Shown here: one piece after another, positions 26,986 to 35,253 of the stretch | Numbering within the stretch: the first letter of the stretch is position 1 | How the letters are laid out: every line of letters begins with the position of its first letter | Assembly: GCA_937120535.1 (NCBI GenBank) | Contig: CAKZJX010000114.1 | Location: 1 to 54,054 of the forward strand | Reading direction: 5' to 3' | Origin: an uncultured Anaerolineae bacterium | GTDB lineage: Bacteria > Chloroflexota > Anaerolineae > Anaerolineales > Villigracilaceae | Length of the DNA stretch: 54,054 bases | Notes under the pieces: generated by a model | Databases searched by the model: none | The model's input: only the letters and a program-made list of their open reading frames with translations | Told to the model about the DNA's origin: nothing | Translations under genes and position numbers: made by a program

Positions 26986-27354
26986 ATGAACCTAGCTGCT
27001 GGCGTGGACTTGCTCGAGATCGATCGCCTCCAGCGAGCGGTGTCCGTTTATGGCGAGCGCTTCCTGCGGCGCATCTTCACAGCCCGTGAGTTGGCTGAGC
27101 GCGCCCATCGGATCGAATCACTCGCAGCGCGCTTCGCCGCCAAAGAAGCGGTCGCCAAAGCGCTGGGATGTGGCATCGGCCAGATCGGCTGGAAGGAGAT
27201 CGAGATTCTCAACGCACCTTCCGGCGCGCCTCACGTGATCCTGCATGGAAACGCCGAACGTCTTGCCAAGGAACAAGGCTTGACCGAATGGTCGGTGAGC
27301 CTGAGCCATAGCCAAAGCCATGCCATCGCCCTGGTGATCGCCCTTGGCGAATAA
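26986..27354 (+). CDS. acpS: Holo-[acyl-carrier-protein] synthase
   Basis: A 122-residue enzyme of normal length that transfers 4'-phosphopantetheine from CoA to ACP for fatty-acid synthesis. GVDLLEIDRLQRA has the Mg-binding Asp, RFAAKEAVAKALG has the second acidic ligand, and the SVSLSHSQSHAIALVIA C-terminus is typical. The start at 26986 gives the canonical N-terminus; the upstream gene ends 8 nt before. A terminator follows. Confidence 0.96.
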   Translation: MNLAAGVDLLEIDRLQRAVSVYGERFLRRIFTARELAERAHRIESLAARFAAKEAVAKALGCGIGQIGWKEIEILNAPSGAPHVILHGNAERLAKEQGLTEWSVSLSHSQSHAIALVIALGE

Positions 27355-27381
27355 CTTGCCTGGTCTGCTCATCGCAAAGGC

Positions 27382-27425
27382 AAACAGACATCTGAGAGAG
27401 CCCGGATGTCTGTTTGTTCGTTTTC
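27382..27425 (+). terminator. Intrinsic terminator after acpS
   Basis: Stem AAACAGACATC (27382-27392) / GATGTCTGTTT (27405-27415) followed by a T-rich tail. It may also stop the converging small gene on the other strand. Confidence 0.85.
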
Positions 27426-27466
27426 GGTGTTCGCCCTGGGTAGCCTGATCCAATGCGCCAAGCGTC

Positions 27467-27697
27467 CTACGATTTCTCGGCCAGGCCGATCCAAAGATAG
27501 CCCGGTGCGAGAAAACGGTATGGGCGAATGGCGATCGGCATTTGCTCGGGCTGCACATCCGCTAGCATAGACGGATGGACTAGACATAAGTCGGGGAGAA
27601 TGCCGTACTTGTGTTGATAGTAGTGGATCGCCCGTTGAACTTTCTTGACCAAATCCAAGCCTGGATTCAGATCGAGCCACAACATGCCTTCGTTCAT
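27467..27697 (-). CDS. Small conserved-looking protein coupled to the ATPase gene
   Basis: A 76-residue cytosolic protein of unknown function. It is translationally coupled to the upstream ATPase by an ATGA overlap, and the reading is compositionally like a real gene (mixed helix/strand, no low complexity), with LVKKVQRAIHYYQHKYGILPD, a helix followed by a loop. No known motif or metal site is seen. Its pairing with the ATPase under one LexA-like-controlled promoter suggests a common role. A longer frame through the ATPase gene in this phase is a shadow. Confidence 0.65.
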   Translation of the reverse strand: MNEGMLWLDLNPGLDLVKKVQRAIHYYQHKYGILPDLCLVHPSMLADVQPEQMPIAIRPYRFLAPGYLWIGLAEKS

Positions 27698-28539
27698 CCT
27701 GCTTCTCCTTCGCGTTGCACGCCATCGGCGCCAGCATCGGGCCGGCCCGACAGGTCGAAGGCCGGCAGCCAGAAGCGCAGCCAGCTGGTCTCTTCGAGCA
27801 AAGCGAACTGTGCGCCGGCCTGCAGCCGAGGCAACCAGGCATAGGCTGAGCGCGGCGCCAGCGGTGAGGCCTGTGGCTGCTCGATGCGGCCGAACAAACG
27901 GGTGCGGAAGAAGGTTAGCCACGGCGTGAGCTGTGGGTCTAAGTAAGGATCTACCGAGACCATCGGCCAGGCGCGATGCGTCGGCCCGCGCAGCAACAGC
28001 CAGCGCACACCGATCTGGACTTCGGGGTCCAGCCCGACAACGGTGGTCAATTCGTCCCACAACAAGACAATCCACCGTCGCCATCGATTCCCATGGGCCC
28101 ATTCCCGCAGCCAGCCCAAGAAGTCCGTTGCTTCTGCCGAGAACACCTCGAATATCCCCAGGCAATGCTCAAGATTCGCCCAGGCGATCCACTGCTCGGG
28201 GGTAGCCGTCACCACGCCGAACTGAACGGCTTTGGCCGAATGAAACTGCGAAACGGCGGTTGCTGCGGCCTGCAAAAAACGGGTCTTGCCGGCCCCGCGC
28301 TCGGCGCACACCAAGATCGGCCCTGGCAGCGGGTTGTCCAAATCCAACAACACCGGCAAGCCATCCTCGGCCACCCCCAGGAACAACGAGTTCTGCGGCA
28401 ACTGCGTTGGGTCAAACCGGGCCGGAGGAGAAGAAGGGGCCTCTGACCGACCTAGCTCAGGCCCTTCCTGCAAGCGACCTTCAGCCAGCGCCTCGTTCAA
28501 CGCTTCAAACGCCAAAGAGTAAAGAATAGGCCGGAACAT
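27694..28539 (-). CDS. P-loop ATPase of unknown role behind a LexA-like operator
   Basis: A 281-residue protein. Walker A is AERGAGKTR at about residues 79-87 and Walker B is WIVLLWDEL at about residues 156-164. Between them lies a segment resembling FtsK/HerA-like or RecA-like ATPase cores; no DNA-binding domain is obvious. The first about 60 residues carry a Pro/Ser-rich stretch. It has a perfect promoter with an overlapping inverted repeat at its start point and is followed by a coupled 76-residue gene. An SOS-induced DNA-processing or ImuA-like accessory role is possible, but no polymerase gene is adjacent and I do not assign a function. Confidence 0.7.
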   Translation of the reverse strand: MFRPILYSLAFEALNEALAEGRLQEGPELGRSEAPSSPPARFDPTQLPQNSLFLGVAEDGLPVLLDLDNPLPGPILVCAERGAGKTRFLQAAATAVSQFHSAKAVQFGVVTATPEQWIAWANLEHCLGIFEVFSAEATDFLGWLREWAHGNRWRRWIVLLWDELTTVVGLDPEVQIGVRWLLLRGPTHRAWPMVSVDPYLDPQLTPWLTFFRTRLFGRIEQPQASPLAPRSAYAWLPRLQAGAQFALLEETSWLRFWLPAFDLSGRPDAGADGVQREGEAG

Positions 28540-28542
28540 AGC

Positions 28543-28556
28543 AGAACATTTGTTCT
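28543..28556 (-). promoter_or_regulatory. LexA-like operator
   Basis: Perfect inverted repeat AGAACA-AA-TGTTCT lying just downstream of the -10, over the expected transcription start. It matches the GAAC-N4-GTTC core used by LexA in Bacillus and actinobacteria. A further GTTCT half-site lies upstream of the -10. Confidence 0.65.
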
Positions 28557-28558
28557 AT

Positions 28559-28586
28559 ATTATACAGAGAACAGCAGAGATGTCAA
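28559..28586 (-). promoter_or_regulatory. Promoter of the ATPase/small-protein pair
   Basis: TTGACA (28586-28581), 16-bp spacer, TATAAT (28564-28559), both hexamers at consensus. Confidence 0.9.
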
Positions 28587-28603
28587 GGGGGAAAGAGGGT
28601 GTT

Positions 28604-28897
28604 CTAAAAAATATCCCTCTGTCGTCGCCATGCTTGGGCGAGCGGTGCGGCAAACCCGAATCCTGCGCCGTCCACCAAGAGGACCTTCCATGTGGCCTTC
28701 CCCAGGCGCCGAACCGCTACCCAGCGGTGGAAGTCCGCAAAGCACTGTTCGGGCAAACGAGCGACCCGATCGCGCCGGGAGTGGAAATCTCTGGAACAGG
28801 ATGTCCCAGCGCTCCCGAGCGTGCGCAGGCGACGATCGGACAAGCGGTAGAGTGGTTGGAAAAGCCACAAGGCTAGGATCAGGCTTACTGACGCGAT
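28604..28897 (-). pseudogene. Transposase remnant (DDE-type, tentative)
   Basis: A frame open from about 28900 to the TAG at 28604. It starts with a SLILALWLFQPLYRLSDRRL-like segment and ends near FHRWVAVRRLGKATWKVLLV followed by DGAGFGF, which resembles the first catalytic-Asp region (VDGTGF) of IS4/IS5-type transposases. The region after it is absent, so at most the N-terminal third survives. No terminal inverted repeats were found. The identification rests on short resemblance and is low confidence. Confidence 0.4.
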
Positions 28898-28952
28898 GGA
28901 TCATCAGCGTGTGTCGATCGCGTCGAACATAACACAGGGTGGCTAGGATCAC
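28885..28952 (-). pseudogene. 5' fragment of a Nudix hydrolase gene
   Basis: From the GTG at 28952 the translation reads MILATLCYVRRDRHTLMIHR, the usual N-terminus of 8-oxo-dGTP-diphosphatase-type Nudix proteins, and then stops resembling the family at about 28885; the Nudix box is missing. The reading passes into the transposase-like remnant. The PEBP gene ends at 28949, overlapping this start by 4 bp, so it was probably the next gene of that operon. Confidence 0.55.
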
Positions 28953-29549
28953 TTGCGGAAGGTCCCCATCAGCTCGGCTTGGGCCAGGATGTGCCCTCGC
29001 ATGGCGGTCAGGATGGCGTTTTTGGAGGCGCCATCGGGCAGATCCAGCGTGGTGTCCAGGGCGTAGAGGCGGAAGAAGTAGCGGTGAGTGCCCGAAGGCG
29101 GGCAGGGACCTCCGTAGGCGTTCTTTCCCCAGGAGTTGCGTCCGACCTGGATGGGGCGGGCAGGGCGGAAATTTTCGGGCAGGAAGCGGGCTTCGGGAAG
29201 GATGTTGAAGAGAATCCAGTGATCCCAAGTGCCCATCGGAGCGTCCGGATCGTCCATGATCAGGACAAACGAACGGACGCCGGCCGGCGGCTCATCCCAA
29301 GCCAACGGCGGGGAAACATCCTCGCCTTTGCACGAATATTTGACTGGGATGGATTGGCCATAGGCAAAAGCCGAACTGGTCAGGTTCATGGCGACCTCCA
29401 CTTCAGGAAAGAAAGGCGTATCTTGAGCAGGGGCGCTCGAAAAGGCCTCTTCTCGCGTTGGGCCGAGGAGATAGACGATCCCGAATGACACCGCCAGACA
29501 AAGGACGATTCAGGCTTAGGAAGATGAGCAGGCGTTTTGAGGATCTCAT
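28949..29549 (-). CDS. PEBP (YbhB/YbcL) family protein, membrane-anchored form interrupted by a frameshift
   Basis: The C-terminal 146 residues (from 29389) are a complete phosphatidylethanolamine-binding-protein domain with GEDVSPPLAWDEPPAG, MDDPDAP, the DHWILFNI and GPCPPSGTHRYFF ligand-pocket motifs. Upstream, an ATG at 29549 with AAAGGAG before it begins MRSSKRLLIFLSL; one base near 29510 is surplus, after which IVLCLAVSFGIVYLLG continues in the domain frame. Removing it gives a signal anchor joined to the domain, so the ancestral protein was exported or membrane-bound. A site with GGAGG before the ATG at 29389 could still yield a cytosolic form. Ligand and role are unknown. Confidence 0.8.
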
Positions 29550-29687
29550 GGCTTCTCCTTTGGGGAGAAAGGCGCCCTATGGCACCAACCGGCAAGGGTA
29601 GGGAAAGGGCAGGGTTTCTGCGCCAAGGTCGCCCTTCGAGGCCGGCGTAGGGTTTGGCGAGCGTCTTGCAGCCCGTTAGGTGTGGCG

Positions 29688-30740
29688 TTAGCGATCTTCA
29701 CGGCTGACGCCGGGGAACTCTAAGATGAAGTCAGGGCCGTAGAGGCCAGCGGGGGTCTGGAAACCGGAGCGAACCTCGCCGGCCAAGACGCGCTGGACAA
29801 TGGCCACGGCGGTCAGCATGGTCAGGTGGTAGCCTTCGGGGGTGCGTTGCCAGGCGCAGACGGTGGTCGTGCCATCGAAGGCTTCGGCCAGCATCAGGGC
29901 AAACCCCTGGGTGCGCTGTTCTTCGTTGGGGCCTTCTGGCAAGAAGCGCAGTCCTGCCTGGAGCAAGCGCCGCATCGGTCGAAGGTAGAGCAGGGGCCCC
30001 AGGAAGCGCGTCGCGTTCAGGGCGCGGATCGCAGCCGGTGGGAAGGCCATGTACACTTCGATGTTGGGGATGCCTGTGCTGTAATAGGCTGTGGCCACGT
30101 CGCCCCAGCCGAGGGAGACGAAGTCGTTGGGGCCTCGACCGAGATCGCGTCGCTCTACCCGCCAGGCGGGAGGTACGGTGACGATGCGACCGTCGCGGCG
30201 GATGCGGCCTTGGCGGTGCATGTTCTCAATGGCTGATCGGGCGGTGCCGCGCGAGACCCCTCCCCGCACGCTGCGGATGAACAGCTTGAGATGGGTGGCC
30301 GAGGGCAATCGCTGTTTGAGGTAAGCGGCCAGGCAATCCGAGGGGACCACATCGAAGCCGGCCCCAGGCAGCAGCAAGCTGCCGGCCCGAGCGGCGGCTT
30401 CGTTGAGGGCGGCCAACGCCTCAAATTCCTCGATCTCGCCGCTGATATCCACGTAGTGAGCGCCGACTCGCAGGCAAGCCTCAACCATCGAGCGCCAAGT
30501 GCGCACGAACGGGCCGGCGCAGTGCAACACCAGACCAGTCTCGCGCAATGCTCGGTCCAAGGCAACGTCATCGGCCAGCGACAGAACGCGATACTCCAGG
30601 CCAAGACGTTTGGCCTGGGCGCGCAAGCGACGAGCATCGCGGCCGGCCAACACTGGGCGCAGCTCGGAGCGCACGGCGTGTTCGGCGATCAGATTGCCGG
30701 TATAGCCATAGGAGCCATACAGAAGAAACGTATTTATCAT
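29688..30740 (-). CDS. Saccharopine-dehydrogenase-like (trans-acting enoyl-reductase type) NAD(P)-binding protein
   Basis: A 350-residue protein. The N-terminal Rossmann motif is YGSYGYTGNLIAEHA (residues about 8-22) and the HCAGPF, EIEEFEALAALNEAA and GAGFDVVPSDCLA segments match the saccharopine dehydrogenase-like family that includes mycobacterial trans-acting enoyl reductases. No lysine-pathway genes are near, so the substrate is unknown. The start at 30740 is used because TATAAT ends 7 nt before the ATG and no ribosome binding site exists, implying a leaderless transcript; the frame stays open upstream to 30782. Confidence 0.85.
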   Translation of the reverse strand: MINTFLLYGSYGYTGNLIAEHAVRSELRPVLAGRDARRLRAQAKRLGLEYRVLSLADDVALDRALRETGLVLHCAGPFVRTWRSMVEACLRVGAHYVDISGEIEEFEALAALNEAAARAGSLLLPGAGFDVVPSDCLAAYLKQRLPSATHLKLFIRSVRGGVSRGTARSAIENMHRQGRIRRDGRIVTVPPAWRVERRDLGRGPNDFVSLGWGDVATAYYSTGIPNIEVYMAFPPAAIRALNATRFLGPLLYLRPMRRLLQAGLRFLPEGPNEEQRTQGFALMLAEAFDGTTTVCAWQRTPEGYHLTMLTAVAIVQRVLAGEVRSGFQTPAGLYGPDFILEFPGVSREDR

Positions 30741-30747
30741 CGAAGAA

Positions 30748-30775
30748 ATTATACGACATTCCTCGCGATCGTCAG
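30748..30775 (-). promoter_or_regulatory. Promoter giving a leaderless transcript
   Basis: CTGACG (30775-30770), 16-bp spacer, TATAAT (30753-30748); the start codon lies at about +1. Confidence 0.7.
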
Positions 30776-30906
30776 GGAACATCGTGGCTAGCCACGGCCA
30801 GCTGGCCTTGGGAAAGTTTGAAAGCTCGAGCAGTTGGTTTGCTGCTTGTCTTCCGATACGGTGATAGAATCATCCAAACTCAGAAAGCTCTTTTCGGGAG
30901 AACTTC

Positions 30907-32025
30907 ATGATCCACCATATCCATCTCAAACCAGATTCCTGGCTGGTCTCGGCTGGGCGCTGGTCGGCGCCTGGAGATCCTCTGAATGTGCCGCTGGTGC
31001 CGGCCTCGAATTTCCTGCTCGGGGCCGGCCGCTCCTATGCCCGAGACGACGGCACGCCGACCTGGGAAGCGCTCGAGGAGATCCTCGGCGGGCTTGAGAG
31101 CGGTCAAGCCGTGGCCTTTGCCTCTGGCATGGCGGCTATTGCCGCTGTGTTCGATCAACTGCCGGCCGGCGCCTCGGTGGTCTTGCCTGAGGATTGCTAC
31201 CAGGGCGTGGCGGGGCTGGCTATGGCGGGCGCCAAACGAGGACGCTGGACCGTCCAACGTCTGCCGCTGGACGATACCCAAGCATGGATCAACGCTTGTT
31301 CAGTGGCCGACCTGATCTGGCTCGAATCGCCTTCCAATCCCCTGCTCATCGTGGCTGAGCTTGATGCCATCTGTGCCGCGTCACGCAAACCTGGCGCCAT
31401 CCTCGCCGTAGACAATACCTTCGCCACGCCGTTGAACCAACAGCCGCTTGATCTAGGAGCTACGGTCTCGATCCAATCGGTCACCAAGTTCATCGGCGGT
31501 CATTCCGATCTGATGGCGGGGGTGGCCGTCACCCGCGACCCAAAGCTGTGGGAAGCCCTGCGGCGCTGGCGTGAGCTGGCCGGCGCTACGCCAGGGGCGC
31601 TGGAAGCCTTCTTAGCCGTCCGCGGCGCTCGAACCTTGGCCTTGCGTCTACAACGGGCCCAGCAGACAGCTATGATCCTGGCGGAGCGATTGGAACAACA
31701 TCCCCGAGTGAATTGTGTCCGTTATCCAGGCCTGCCTTCCCACTCTACCCATGCTGTAGCCAAGCGCCTGCTCAAGGGATTTGGGGCGATCATTTCGTTC
31801 GACGTGCGCGGCGGCGCCGACGCGGCTGATGCCGTCTGTCGCAATGTGCGCCTGATCCGCCATGCCACCAGCTTGGGCGGCGTGGAAACCACCATGGAAC
31901 GACGGGCAGCCATCCCCGGTCAAGAGCACCTGCCTCCCTCGCTGTTACGGCTAAGCGTCGGCATCGAAGACGTCGAGGATCTCTGGGCCGACTTGGATTC
32001 GGCCCTCCATGCTGCTGCTTCCTAA
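30907..32025 (+). CDS. Cys/Met-metabolism PLP enzyme (cystathionine gamma-synthase/lyase-like)
   Basis: A 372-residue fold-type I PLP enzyme of the trans-sulfuration family. AFASGMAAIAAVF binds the PLP phosphate, VDNTFATPLNQQPLDLGA has the ring-nitrogen Asp, SVTKFIGGHSDLMAG has the Schiff-base Lys at about residue 194, and the LRLSVGIEDVEDLWADL tail is characteristic. Reaction type (synthase, beta- or gamma-lyase) cannot be fixed from the sequence. The N-terminal tetramerisation arm seems short and the usual YSR-like motif reads YARDDGTPTW. Upstream TGATAGAAT near 30863-30871 may be an extended -10. Confidence 0.9.
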   Translation: MIHHIHLKPDSWLVSAGRWSAPGDPLNVPLVPASNFLLGAGRSYARDDGTPTWEALEEILGGLESGQAVAFASGMAAIAAVFDQLPAGASVVLPEDCYQGVAGLAMAGAKRGRWTVQRLPLDDTQAWINACSVADLIWLESPSNPLLIVAELDAICAASRKPGAILAVDNTFATPLNQQPLDLGATVSIQSVTKFIGGHSDLMAGVAVTRDPKLWEALRRWRELAGATPGALEAFLAVRGARTLALRLQRAQQTAMILAERLEQHPRVNCVRYPGLPSHSTHAVAKRLLKGFGAIISFDVRGGADAADAVCRNVRLIRHATSLGGVETTMERRAAIPGQEHLPPSLLRLSVGIEDVEDLWADLDSALHAAAS

Positions 32026-32048
32026 CCCCATTTGGTTTGCCCTGTCCG

Positions 32049-32558
32049 ATGATAGCTTACTGGCTGGATGTTGCCCTGCACACCTTGATTTTGTTCTTCA
32101 TGCTGATCGGCTTGGTTGGGCTGTTGGTGCCCGTCTTCCCCGGCCTGACGGTGATCTGGCTCGCTGCCTTGGGCTATGCCTTGATCCAAGCGTGGGCCGG
32201 CGCCATGCATTGGGTGGACTGGCTGTTGTTTGCCGTCCTTTCCGTGCTGATGCTGGTGGGGAACGTGGTGGATAACCTGATCATTGCCCGCCGCATGCGC
32301 AATCACGCTATCCCATGGCGCAACATCTTGCTGTGCTATGCCCTGGGAATCGTCGCTAGCATTGTGGCCACTCCCCTGGTCGGTTTGGTGATCACGCCGT
32401 TGGCGCTGGTGGGGTTGGAATATCTGCGGTTGCGCGATCGCCATCGGGCCTTCGAATCGGCTCGAGCCTACCTGATCGGCTGGGGAATAGCCTTCCTCGC
32501 CCGTTTCGGCATCGGCCTCCTGATGATCGGGGGTTGGCTATTGTGGGTATTTTGGTGA
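32049..32558 (+). CDS. DUF456-family membrane protein
   Basis: A 169-residue protein with about four hydrophobic segments and the GLVGLLVPVFPGLTVIWLAALGYAL N-terminal block typical of DUF456. Function unknown. It begins 23 nt after the PLP-enzyme gene and ends 4 nt from the convergent glutamate-synthase-like gene. The ATG at 32049 is preferred over a TTG four codons earlier. Confidence 0.85.
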   Translation: MIAYWLDVALHTLILFFMLIGLVGLLVPVFPGLTVIWLAALGYALIQAWAGAMHWVDWLLFAVLSVLMLVGNVVDNLIIARRMRNHAIPWRNILLCYALGIVASIVATPLVGLVITPLALVGLEYLRLRDRHRAFESARAYLIGWGIAFLARFGIGLLMIGGWLLWVFW

Positions 32559-32562
32559 TCGG

Positions 32563-35223
32563 TCAGCGATTCTCCGCCTCCAGGCTCAACTCATCGTGGA
32601 GCGCTTCTATCTGGCGCACTTCCACCTTTCGATACACCTCGTGCGGCGCGCAACGGCGGCCATCCACGGTGAGCAGCTCCTCCAGGCGGATGCCGAACAG
32701 CCGCTCGTTCTCCTGCAGATATGGCTCGATCAAGGCCCAGTCGGCTGGGGTGAGTTCGGCAAAAGCTCCACCGTTCAGCTGGTCGTCTTGGACCTTGTGA
32801 TGGAGATCGCGCAGGTAGATCGCCCCGCCCGAAGCCAGGGAGAACAGGTTGCCGCCCGGGTAGGGGAGCTCCAGGTCACACAGACGTCCCTGATCGTCGA
32901 AGGTCACGCCGTTTAGGATGACGAATCCGCCGCCTTGCAGTGGGTCGCCGGCCATGAACGACTCAGCCAAGTAATCCAAGCAGGTGCCGTTGATCACCGC
33001 TCGCGGCCGGCCCACGGCGTTGATCAGGGGCCGGCCGGCGGCCGAGCCCATCACATAGATTTCACCGCCTTTGGCCCCATACAGGAACGTCTGACCCACA
33101 TCGCCATATACCACCAACTTGCCGCGCTTCATGATTTGCCCCAGCTGATCCTGGCCATCGCCGTGGATGTGCACCTCAGCGCCGTCAATGCCTGAGGCGG
33201 CGTAATCGCCCACATCACCATAAAGATCGATGCGCATCCCGTCGGAGTTCGGACCAAGGCCACAGCCAGCAAAGCGACCGCCGCGCCAGTTGTAAGCGAT
33301 CAGGTGGCGCCAACCCTGTTCGTATGCTCGGGCCATCCAGCGAGCGGCGCTCTCGTCCCCCTCTGCCGGGAAGCGCTGAGCGTCCAACACCAACGTCCTC
33401 TCCTCGTCCTGTGGGGGGCGCAGAGCGTGTCGCGTCTCCCAATCGAGCCGGCGCGCAGCCCAGGGGTGACCCAACAGGCTGGGGGTAGAGTCGAAGAACC
33501 GTCGTAGGGCTGCATCGATCAGAGTCAGGACCGAAGCCCGTCTCTTGTGGGCGGTTGGGTAACGTCGGTCGCGGAGCAAGTTCAGCAAGTTCAGCGTAAA
33601 ACGCCACTCCTCGGCGCCAGCCCGGCCGAAGGCGGTCAGCATATCCAGCAACCAAGCCAGTTCGTCCCACGACAAGCGGGCCATGGCCGGCATCCAGTGC
33701 TCCCACAAGCTGGGAATGCCGCCGTTATCGAAAGCATGGTGAATCAACGACTCCCACTCCCGCCGGAACGTCCCCGACACCCTAGCCGGGTTCAACCGTC
33801 CCAAGCGGACATGCTCGCCCGGCGAAGCGGTTCGCATCTCGACCCCGAACTTGTTGACGCACGACAGACGCATCTCCTCGCCCGCAGCGGCGACCTGCTT
33901 CTCCACCGTGAAGCGGAACGCACCGCCGTCGGTGTGGGAACCGCCGCGGGCCACCCAGTAGCGATCGGCCAGGGGCAGAAAGCGTTCGTCTTCCTCGGCC
34001 AGGGAGCGCAAACAAGCGTTGATGGCCTGCCGCTCAGAGGCGATCAAACCGATCTGGACCGCGGAGGCGCCCTCCCGGTTCTCGAACAAGGCAAACACCT
34101 GTGGACGCAACATGCTGGTATCGGTGATGCCGATCAGCTCGTAGCGGTCCTGGTCGGGGAGGGAGCGGGCCAGGATGAAGAACCACGGCCCATCGGGCGA
34201 GCCGTGGATGTGGGCGCGCTGTACGGCCCGATAGAGCGCTTGTCGTTCGGGCGGAAGCATCAAGAAATCGTGCTCGGTGGTGGGCGCCATAGCTTCTAAG
34301 GTGATCTCCAGCGGATAGGCGTACACCCGATCCCACAGGTCGAATAGTTGCACGCTGACCTCGGTGTCGGTCAAGAAGAGCTGGCCGATGTTGCGCTGGC
34401 GCAAGTACTCGCACACGGCATGATAATTGGCAAAGTCGCCGTTATGCACCAGGGCTTCGTTCAGCCCAATGAAAGGATGAGCGCCGCCGGGGTGCCAGAC
34501 CCGTCCTTTGGTGGGATAGCGCTGGTGGGCGATCCAGACATGGGCCAATTGATCGCGCAGGCAGTAATACTCCACCACATCTTCGGCGTAGCCCACCAGT
34601 TTCAGCACCGCAAGGTTGCGCCCATGGCTGAGGACGAAGGCCCGTTTTTCGCCCAGGCTGGCGTAGAACGTCAGGTTTAGGCGATAGCTGTTTTGGTAGA
34701 CGAACTCGTCCTCGAGGGCGCGCGATGGCAGACCTTGTAGGCTTTTTTCCTCAGCGAAGCGCTCCAAGACGGCCGGCTTGACGCGCACGAAGTAGCGCCA
34801 CACGTCGGGCGGACGCACGTCTAGGCTAGGCAAGGCGCGGTGATCGTCGAGATGAGGCAGGGGATACGCCTGAGCGACGTCGAAGTAGGGCGTGATGAAT
34901 TGGGATTCCACTTCGGCCAAGGCGGTCGGATCGAGCAAGGCGATTTGCAGCAGGTAGTGCGAGCGCAGGGTTTCGGCATCTACCCCGACTTGGGAGGGGA
35001 CCAGGCCGGCCATGGCAATGCCGCCGCCCTTGCCGTTGCCGCGGTTGTGCATCTGGGCGGAGGCAATGAGCACATGTCGTCCGGCGATGGGCAGATTAGC
35101 AGCGAATCCCAAGACTCCGCAGCCTCCTTCGGCCGCCTCTGGAGACCGACGGACGGTCAAATCGGTCGCTCGCACCAGGTCGTGTCGAGAACGTAGGATA
35201 AGTTCGGCAAACGAATCGGTCAT
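32563..35223 (-). CDS. Glutamate-synthase-like glutamine amidotransferase plus GXGXG domain
   Basis: An 886-residue protein. The N-terminal part is a class II (Ntn) glutaminase: EAAEGGCGVLGFA puts the nucleophile at C35 after a 34-residue propeptide, and YPTKGRVWHPGGAHPF and LVHNGDF match the substrate-binding and oxyanion motifs. After a long linker, residues about 620-800 repeat glycine-rich turns (GLGPNSDGMRIDLYGDVGDYAASG, GDVGQTFLYGAKGG, GRPLINAVGRPRAVINGTCLDYLAESFMAGD), the GXGXG beta-helix of GltB. The FMN/Fe-S domain is supplied by the upstream gene, 30 nt away. Start at 35223 has GAGGAG 7 nt upstream; a GTG five codons earlier is possible. Confidence 0.9.
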   Translation of the reverse strand: MTDSFAELILRSRHDLVRATDLTVRRSPEAAEGGCGVLGFAANLPIAGRHVLIASAQMHNRGNGKGGGIAMAGLVPSQVGVDAETLRSHYLLQIALLDPTALAEVESQFITPYFDVAQAYPLPHLDDHRALPSLDVRPPDVWRYFVRVKPAVLERFAEEKSLQGLPSRALEDEFVYQNSYRLNLTFYASLGEKRAFVLSHGRNLAVLKLVGYAEDVVEYYCLRDQLAHVWIAHQRYPTKGRVWHPGGAHPFIGLNEALVHNGDFANYHAVCEYLRQRNIGQLFLTDTEVSVQLFDLWDRVYAYPLEITLEAMAPTTEHDFLMLPPERQALYRAVQRAHIHGSPDGPWFFILARSLPDQDRYELIGITDTSMLRPQVFALFENREGASAVQIGLIASERQAINACLRSLAEEDERFLPLADRYWVARGGSHTDGGAFRFTVEKQVAAAGEEMRLSCVNKFGVEMRTASPGEHVRLGRLNPARVSGTFRREWESLIHHAFDNGGIPSLWEHWMPAMARLSWDELAWLLDMLTAFGRAGAEEWRFTLNLLNLLRDRRYPTAHKRRASVLTLIDAALRRFFDSTPSLLGHPWAARRLDWETRHALRPPQDEERTLVLDAQRFPAEGDESAARWMARAYEQGWRHLIAYNWRGGRFAGCGLGPNSDGMRIDLYGDVGDYAASGIDGAEVHIHGDGQDQLGQIMKRGKLVVYGDVGQTFLYGAKGGEIYVMGSAAGRPLINAVGRPRAVINGTCLDYLAESFMAGDPLQGGGFVILNGVTFDDQGRLCDLELPYPGGNLFSLASGGAIYLRDLHHKVQDDQLNGGAFAELTPADWALIEPYLQENERLFGIRLEELLTVDGRRCAPHEVYRKVEVRQIEALHDELSLEAENR

Positions 35224-35253
35224 GGATGTGCTCCTCACCTGAATCGTGATCTC

